From contig CALBTX010000066.1 of assembly GCA_937967685.1 (NCBI GenBank), forward strand, positions 1 through 19,733: 19,733 nucleotides of DNA. The letters are read 5' to 3'. Shown here piece after piece: positions 16,015 to 19,733 of this stretch. The DNA comes from an uncultured Bacillaceae bacterium (GTDB lineage: Bacteria; Bacillota; Bacilli; Caldalkalibacillales; Caldalkalibacillaceae). Each line of letters opens with the position of its first letter. The first letter of the stretch is position 1. The notes under the pieces were generated by a model, which did no database searches, was not told the origin of the DNA, and saw nothing but the letters and a program-made list of their open reading frames with translations. The translations under genes and the position numbers were made by a program.

Positions 16015-17328
16015 ATGCTCACGAAACATGAACAAATTATCGCTCATATTCGTTCGTTAAATGTCGGGGAAAAAATATCGGTTCGAGGCATAGCCAAAAC
16101 ATTGAAAGTCAGTGAAGGAACAGCCTACCGGGCGATTAAGGAAGCGGAATTGCAAGGGTATGTGAGCACGATTGGCCGAGTTGGCACCATCCGGATTGAA
16201 AAGAAACGCAAAGCGAATATTGAAAAACTGACTTTTGCCGAAGTGGTGAACATCGTCGAAGGGACGGTGATTGGAGGGCGGGCCGGGCTCCATAAAACAC
16301 TCAATAAATTTGTCATCGGGGCGATGGAACTGGAAGCGATGATGCGCTATGTAGAGGCCGGCAGTCTGTTGATCGTGGGCAACCGGATCGAAGCGCAGCG
16401 ACTTGCTCTGGAACAGGGGGCGGCGGTGCTGATCACCGGGGGATTTGACACGACTGAAGAAGTGAAACAGTTGGCTGATCGGCTCAAATTACCGATCATT
16501 TCTTCTTCATACGACAGTTTTACGGTGGCCTCAATGATTAATCGGGCCATTTATGATCGATTAATCAAGAAAGAAATCATGCTTGTCGAAGATGTGTTGA
16601 TTCCCATAAAGGACACTTATTATTTAACATTGGACGACCAGGTGCAAGACTGGCACACGTTAAGTGAGCGCACCGGCCATGGTCGTTTTCCTGTTGTGGA
16701 CGGACAACGGAAGGTCCTTGGCGTGGTGACGACGAAGGATGTCATCGGCCAGGCTGCTGAACTTCCGTTGGACAAGGTCATGACCAAAAATCCCATTTGT
16801 GTCACCGCTAAAACATCCGTGGCTTCCGCGGCGCACATTATGGTTTGGGAGGGCATTGAATTGCTGCCTGTCATCGATGCCCATCGCATCTTGGTCGGCA
16901 TAATCAGCAGGCAGGACGTCCTCAAGGCGATGCAGTTGATCCAGAAACAGCCCCAAATCGGGGAAACTTTTGAAGATTTGATCACGACATCGTTTGAAGA
17001 AGTGCGCCAGGGAAATGAATTTTACATCAAAGGGGAAATCACCCCGCAAATGACGAATCATATGGGCACGATTTCCAACGGTGTGCTGACGACCATTTTG
17101 ACGTTTGCCGCCAATCGAGCCCTGAACCGTTTAAGAAAAGGAGACCTTGTTGTCGAAAACATGGGGCTGTATTTTTTAAAACCGGTTCAAATTGAAAACG
17201 AAATTGAAATCCACCCCCATGTGTTGGAATTAAGCCGTAAATTCGGCAAGGTCGATATAGAAGTCTTTCATGAGGGACAGTTGGTGGCCAAAGCGTTGTT
17301 AACCGCCCAGTTCATAGAGCGCAGTTAG
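16015..17328 (+). CDS. ytoI: YtoI-like regulator: HTH, DRTGG, two CBS domains, hotdog domain
   Basis: A multidomain putative regulator matching B. subtilis YtoI in size (437 residues here) and neighbourhood. Domains in order: a winged helix-turn-helix (about 1-62; ISVRGIAKTLKVSEGTAYRA is the helix pair), a DRTGG domain (about 72-185; ITGGFDTTEEV is its core), two CBS domains (about 190-310; GVVTTKDVIGQ and GIISRQDVLKA are their ends) that usually bind adenine nucleotides, and a C-terminal hotdog-fold domain (about 325-437; NHMGTISNGVLTTILTFAANRAL), as in acyl-CoA thioesterases. This suggests DNA binding tuned by nucleotides and an acyl-CoA or similar ligand, which is inference. GGTGGA precedes ATG 16015. 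The last five codons and stop (FIERS, TAG) form the first unit of an 18-bp tandem repeat. Confidence 0.92.
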   Translation: MLTKHEQIIAHIRSLNVGEKISVRGIAKTLKVSEGTAYRAIKEAELQGYVSTIGRVGTIRIEKKRKANIEKLTFAEVVNIVEGTVIGGRAGLHKTLNKFVIGAMELEAMMRYVEAGSLLIVGNRIEAQRLALEQGAAVLITGGFDTTEEVKQLADRLKLPIISSSYDSFTVASMINRAIYDRLIKKEIMLVEDVLIPIKDTYYLTLDDQVQDWHTLSERTGHGRFPVVDGQRKVLGVVTTKDVIGQAAELPLDKVMTKNPICVTAKTSVASAAHIMVWEGIELLPVIDAHRILVGIISRQDVLKAMQLIQKQPQIGETFEDLITTSFEEVRQGNEFYIKGEITPQMTNHMGTISNGVLTTILTFAANRALNRLRKGDLVVENMGLYFLKPVQIENEIEIHPHVLELSRKFGKVDIEVFHEGQLVAKALLTAQFIERS

Positions 17329-17396
17329 TTCATAGAGCGCAGTTAGTTCATAGAGCGCAGTTAGTTCATAGAGCGCAGTTAGTTCATAGAGCGCAG
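17311..17396 (+). repeat. 18-bp tandem repeat covering the ytoI C-terminus and stop
   Basis: TTCATAGAGCGCAGTTAG is repeated exactly at 17311-17328, 17329-17346, 17347-17364 and 17365-17382, with a fifth copy beginning at 17383 that is interrupted by a 5-bp CGCAG duplication. Each unit encodes FIERS plus TAG in the ytoI frame, so only the first copy is translated. The array fills the gap between the convergent ends of ytoI and ytpI, where a terminator would be expected; I see none. Confidence 0.97.
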
Positions 17397-17401
17397 CGCA
17401 G

Positions 17402-17707
17402 TTAATGTTTGTCTCTCACTTGCGGCAAATAGTAGCGGTAATGTTTTGTCCCCATGTAAAAATTGAACAGACCGAGAGCGAGAAAAATAAGGCCGATGGT
17501 GACTCGGATGAGGGAAGGATGCGGAAATGTGAACGTTTGAATGATCCCCATGCCGATCAAAAGCATCCCCATGGCGATATTGGTTTTGGCCTGATAAAAT
17601 TTCGTCATTTCAAAGCGTCCTTCCCGGCGGTAAGCGCGTGATTTGAAACTGTAATAGACGGAAAAACTGGCCGAAACGACCACGATGAACATGAGCAGCA
17701 GATCCAT
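17402..17707 (-). CDS. ytpI: YtpI-like membrane protein
   Basis: A 101-residue membrane protein resembling B. subtilis YtpI, whose function is unknown to me. Three hydrophobic segments lie at about residues 1-20, 43-60 and 66-86, with a basic loop between the first two (FKSRAYRREGRFEMTK) and a Tyr/His-rich C-terminus (MGTKHYRYYLPQVRDKH). AAAGGA lies ten bases before ATG 17707. It faces ytoI tail to tail, and the adjacency supports the name. A TACAAT is visible upstream as a possible -10, but no good -35. Confidence 0.85.
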   Translation of the reverse strand: MDLLLMFIVVVSASFSVYYSFKSRAYRREGRFEMTKFYQAKTNIAMGMLLIGMGIIQTFTFPHPSLIRVTIGLIFLALGLFNFYMGTKHYRYYLPQVRDKH

Positions 17708-17837
17708 TTGGCAGACATCCTTTACAAACTGTTTTGTCTACAAGACATCACCTATTGTATCGTTTTATTTGGCAAAAAGCTACAGCAAACAAAACCCCAT
17801 CTTGAAACAAGCCGATGTGTTCGACCGGTATCTCAGA

Positions 17838-17866
17838 TTGAAGCAAGTGGACATCCCCTGAATAAT
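17838..17866 (+). promoter_or_regulatory. Sigma-A-like promoter of the putative selenoprotein gene
   Basis: TTGAAG, exactly 17 bases, then AATAAT: four of six and five of six matches to the vegetative consensus. It ends 43 bases before the TTG start at 17910. A working promoter is one argument that the gene is alive despite its internal TGA. Confidence 0.6.
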
Positions 17867-17909
17867 AACCAAAAAAACTTGGACGTATTGCAGTCGAGGA
17901 GGAATCATT

Positions 17910-18446
17910 TTGAAGATCAAAGCGCGAATGTTAGTCGTCAGTCTGTTGCTTCTGTTTTCAGCCGTCGTCACGGCCTGCGGTTCGGAAGGCGAGCAGGCCG
18001 ATTTTGAAACTTACCAGCCGGAAGAGGCCCGGATGACACTGGTCAATTCGGACGGAGAAGAAGTGGAATTGTTTTCGACGAGCGATAAATCATTGTATCT
18101 TTATTTCACAGGTGTAGACTGACAAATTTGCCGTTCTCAGCTCGTTGAGCTGAACAAACATGTCGATGAACTGCGAGAACAGGGCGTTGAAGTTTATGCC
18201 ATCAGTCCGGCATTGCCCGATGAACATCGACAACTCAGGGAGGAAGAGGATCTCGGATTTGAATTGTTAAGCGATACTCAAAATCTGGATTTCGGCCTCA
18301 CGTACGGTTTTATTGATCTTGAAGAGCAAGTGATTTACCGGGGATATGTGGCCGCCAATCCGCAAACCGAACAGATGGCCATTGAAGTGGACTATCTCGT
18401 GGGCGAGAATTACGAGCAAGTGCTGGAGACGTTGGAGCAATTATAA
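17910..18446 (+). CDS. Putative selenocysteine-containing peroxiredoxin-like lipoprotein (in-frame UGA)
   Basis: One continuous 178-codon frame whose only interruption is TGA at 18120-18122 (codon 71). It starts at TTG 17910 behind GAGGAGG at seven bases. The N-terminus is a lipoprotein signal (KIKARMLVVSLLLLFSAVV, then TAC, with Cys23 modified), so the protein should sit on the outer face of the membrane. The rest resembles the AhpC/TSA-ResA thioredoxin fold: SLYLYFTGVD, the TGA, QICRSQLVEL, then GVEVYAISP and LLSDTQNLDFGLTYGF. The TGA stands exactly where the first residue of a CxxC redox motif belongs, giving U-Q-I-C with Cys74. Sequence on both sides of the TGA is equally protein-like, with no frameshift. 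A hairpin follows at bacterial SECIS distance (18133-18155). Alternatives are a recent nonsense mutation or a TGC-to-TGA base error. Conventional annotation would give two fragments (17910-18122 and 18213-18446). Confidence 0.75.
18120..18155 (+). promoter_or_regulatory. Candidate bacterial SECIS element downstream of the in-frame UGA
   Basis: Just after the UGA (18120-18122) the mRNA can fold GUUC (18133-18136), a two-base UC bulge, AGCUC (18139-18143), loop GUU (18144-18146), GAGCU (18147-18151) and GAAC (18152-18155). An alternative register is a perfect seven-pair stem, UCAGCUC with GAGCUGA. Counting U of UGA as 1, the bulged U is nucleotide 18 and the loop G is nucleotide 25. In E. coli fdhF the bulged U is 17 and the GGUC loop is at about 22-25. 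A G in the first loop position and a short loop fit the bacterial SECIS pattern. Confidence 0.6.
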
Positions 18447-18502
18447 GACGGATGGCAAAGTCATTCACTTTCGAAGACGGATCCCGGAGTCATCTGCTTT
18501 TT
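18445..18502 (+). repeat. Degenerate 29-bp tandem duplication after the selenoprotein gene
   Basis: Two adjacent 29-base copies (18445-18473, 18474-18502) share AAGACGGAT at the start and AGTCAT in the middle, matching at about 20 of 29 positions by hand count. The first begins inside the stop codon of the lipoprotein gene. The 116-base convergent spacer shows no clear terminator. Confidence 0.5.
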
Positions 18503-18562
18503 AAAGGAAGGGTATGACCCGAGAAGCCCCCTCCAGGCGTCAGCATAGGTGGCGGAAGCATG

Positions 18563-19063
18563 TCACCTCACTTTATGTAAGGAAACCTTAATGGTCAGCG
18601 TCGAATAAATGATGATCGAATGCACTTCAACGTCAATTTCCTGCTGTTCGATTTCATAAGTTTTGTCATCGATGAGATTGTACAGCGCATCCGCCGTTTC
18701 GGCAATGCTTTCCAAAGGCATGTTGATGAGAAACTTGATGTCCTCCCTGAGCAAATCGGCGACTTCCGTATCGATGAATTCATCGGTATCATCCGGGTTT
18801 TTTTCAATGTCGATCTGAATTCTTTTGACCACAGGCGTTTGTTGGTTCTGTTTATTCAAGGCGTCATTGTCTTCTTCCAAGGCTTCAATTTCATCTTGCA
18901 AGGCGTTGTTTTTACTGATCAGGTGGCGGTTTTCCCATAGGATGCGGTCCATGGTTTCCCCGTAGATATACACAAAAATGACCGCACCGGTGACCATACC
19001 GAGGATAAAAAAAACGATATATCGGGCGTAGCGCTGAAACAGATGTGCCTGGGGGACTCTCAT
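18563..19063 (-). CDS. ytrI: Sporulation membrane protein YtrI
   Basis: A 166-residue protein resembling B. subtilis YtrI, required for efficient sporulation together with YtrH. It has a basic N-terminus, one membrane helix (about residues 14-35), a coiled coil rich in Glu, Asp, Asn and Leu (about 38-75; NNALQDEIEALEEDNDALNK) and a mixed alpha/beta C-terminal domain. ATG 19063 overlaps the ytrH stop as ATGA, so the pair is translationally coupled. Expression would follow the sigma-E-like promoter ahead of ytrH. Confidence 0.9.
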   Translation of the reverse strand: MRVPQAHLFQRYARYIVFFILGMVTGAVIFVYIYGETMDRILWENRHLISKNNALQDEIEALEEDNDALNKQNQQTPVVKRIQIDIEKNPDDTDEFIDTEVADLLREDIKFLINMPLESIAETADALYNLIDDKTYEIEQQEIDVEVHSIIIYSTLTIKVSLHKVR

Positions 19064-19392
19064 TGCATTTGTCCCCCGATCATTGACTTAACGAGGACAC
19101 TGCCGATATACGCCCCGAGAAATGCGCTGCATATAAAGAGCAATTGTTTAATGATATCCCCGTGAGACCCGGAAAAGAAACCCCTTTCGATGGCCGTAAT
19201 GGCGTCAAACGTTCCCCCGATGGCGGCGACGAGCGCCCATATTTTTAAACGGTCGGCCAATTGCCACATCCAGTGCAAAGGGGGTTCCCCGGCCAGAAAG
19301 GCACCGATGCCCCCGATAAGACATCCGCCCAGAATGACCCCGAAAGCGATAAAAAAATCCATAATGACTGTTTCCAAAAATTTGTCCATCAT
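19060..19392 (-). CDS. ytrH: Sporulation protein YtrH
   Basis: A 110-residue membrane protein of the YtrH sporulation family. Three hydrophobic segments lie at about residues 10-34, 51-66 and 81-101, with glycine-rich packing (GVILGGCLIGGIGAFLAG). The motif WQLADRLKIWALVAAIGGTFDA is characteristic. It starts at ATG 19392 (the adjacent ATG 19389 is equally possible), with GAGGATG nine bases upstream. It forms a two-gene operon with ytrI and is preceded by a good sigma-E-type promoter, as expected for a mother-cell gene. Confidence 0.92.
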   Translation of the reverse strand: MMDKFLETVIMDFFIAFGVILGGCLIGGIGAFLAGEPPLHWMWQLADRLKIWALVAAIGGTFDAITAIERGFFSGSHGDIIKQLLFICSAFLGAYIGSVLVKSMIGGQMQ

Positions 19393-19423
19393 CCCCGCTC
19401 ACATCCTCAACCGTCTTTGTACC

Positions 19424-19453
19424 ATTTATATGGGACAAACAGGTGGATATGAC
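19424..19453 (-). promoter_or_regulatory. Sigma-E-like promoter of ytrH-ytrI
   Basis: On the minus strand: GTCATAT, a 14-base spacer, then CATATAAAT. This fits the mother-cell sigma-E pattern (GTCATATT, 13-15 bases, CATACAnT) closely. It lies about 30 bases upstream of the ytrH start. In B. subtilis ytrHI is known to be sigma-E-dependent, which agrees. Confidence 0.65.
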
Positions 19454-19493
19454 TCGGGGTGATTTTCGCTTGAACGTAAAGGAAAGATGCCCT

Positions 19494-19733
19494 CTATAAC
19501 ACGTGTTTTTCCAAAAAGTGGGCGATCCCGTCTTCTTCGTTGCTTAAGGTGATCTCGTCGGCCGTTTCTTTCAATGCATCGATCGCGTTACCCATGGCCA
19601 CTCCGGTTCCGGCAAAACGGATCATCTCGAGGTCGTTGTCCTCATCCCCGAAAGCAAGGACATTTTTAGCCGGGATGCCGTAATGTCGGCAAATGCGTTC
19701 CAACCCAACAGCTTTATTTAGCCCTGAACGAAC
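19494..19733 (-). CDS. Cof-type HAD hydrolase, C-terminal part (5' end outside window)
   Basis: The last 79 codons of a haloacid dehalogenase-type phosphatase of the Cof subfamily, which dephosphorylates small sugar or cofactor phosphates. Motif IV GDEDNDLEMI (the acidic residues hold Mg2+) and the following AGTGVAMGNAIDALKETAD...TLSNEEDGIAHFLEKHVL are diagnostic. The lysine of motif III is probably the K in GLNKAVGLER near the window edge. The frame stays open to 19733, so the start lies beyond it. The exact substrate cannot be told from this part. Confidence 0.9.
   Translation of the reverse strand, partial: VRSGLNKAVGLERICRHYGIPAKNVLAFGDEDNDLEMIRFAGTGVAMGNAIDALKETADEITLSNEEDGIAHFLEKHVL

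Noticed and set aside
18123..18212. Reading the TGA-split lipoprotein as a pseudogene with two remnants
   Set aside because: There is only one stop, no frameshift, intact promoter and signal peptide, equally conserved-looking halves, and a SECIS-like hairpin. A nonsense mutation remains the main alternative.

Overview
The window looks like chromosome from an endospore-forming member of the Bacillota close to Bacillaceae. It carries a GerA-type spore germinant-receptor operon, the sporulation pair ytrH-ytrI with a sigma-E-like promoter, and several genes known mainly from Bacillus (yhaO, yhaN, ytkL, ytoI, ytpI). Shine-Dalgarno sequences are strong, and GTG and TTG starts are common. I see no transposase, integrase, rRNA, tRNA or CRISPR array. 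The species cannot be fixed from this sequence alone.

Layout. Positions 1-2017 (minus) hold a short-type aconitase that runs off the left edge. A small membrane protein lies upstream of it (2547-2089, minus). Positions 6766-2649 (minus) are a spore germinant-receptor operon in the order small D-like subunit, B (permease), C (lipoprotein), A (clustering subunit), behind a sigma-G-like promoter. From 7086 the coding direction switches to plus. There yhaO (Mre11/SbcD-like nuclease) and yhaN (SMC-like ATPase with a membrane hairpin) overlap, and they are followed by pxpB, pxpA and pxpC (ATP-dependent 5-oxoprolinase), with pxpB beginning inside yhaN. Next come pgi with its own promoter, ytkL (metallo-beta-lactamase-fold hydrolase) ending in a clear terminator, a small unknown membrane protein, and ytoI (HTH-DRTGG-CBS-CBS-hotdog). 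ytoI faces ytpI (minus) across an 18-bp tandem repeat.

Positions 17910-18446 (plus) hold the most interesting object: a peroxiredoxin/thioredoxin-like lipoprotein whose frame is interrupted once by TGA. The TGA lies where the first residue of a CxxC redox motif is expected, giving U-Q-I-C. It is followed at the right distance by a hairpin resembling a bacterial SECIS element. I therefore read it as a probable selenoprotein, not a pseudogene. After it come ytrI and ytrH (minus) and the C-terminal part of a Cof-type HAD phosphatase that runs off the right edge (minus).

Themes: spore germination and sporulation (ger operon, ytrHI), central carbon metabolism (aconitase, pgi), 5-oxoproline salvage (pxpBAC), DNA-end processing (yhaON), and envelope redox chemistry (the putative selenoprotein). 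Several short tandem repeats occur in gene junctions (11385-11458, 17311-17396, 18445-18502).
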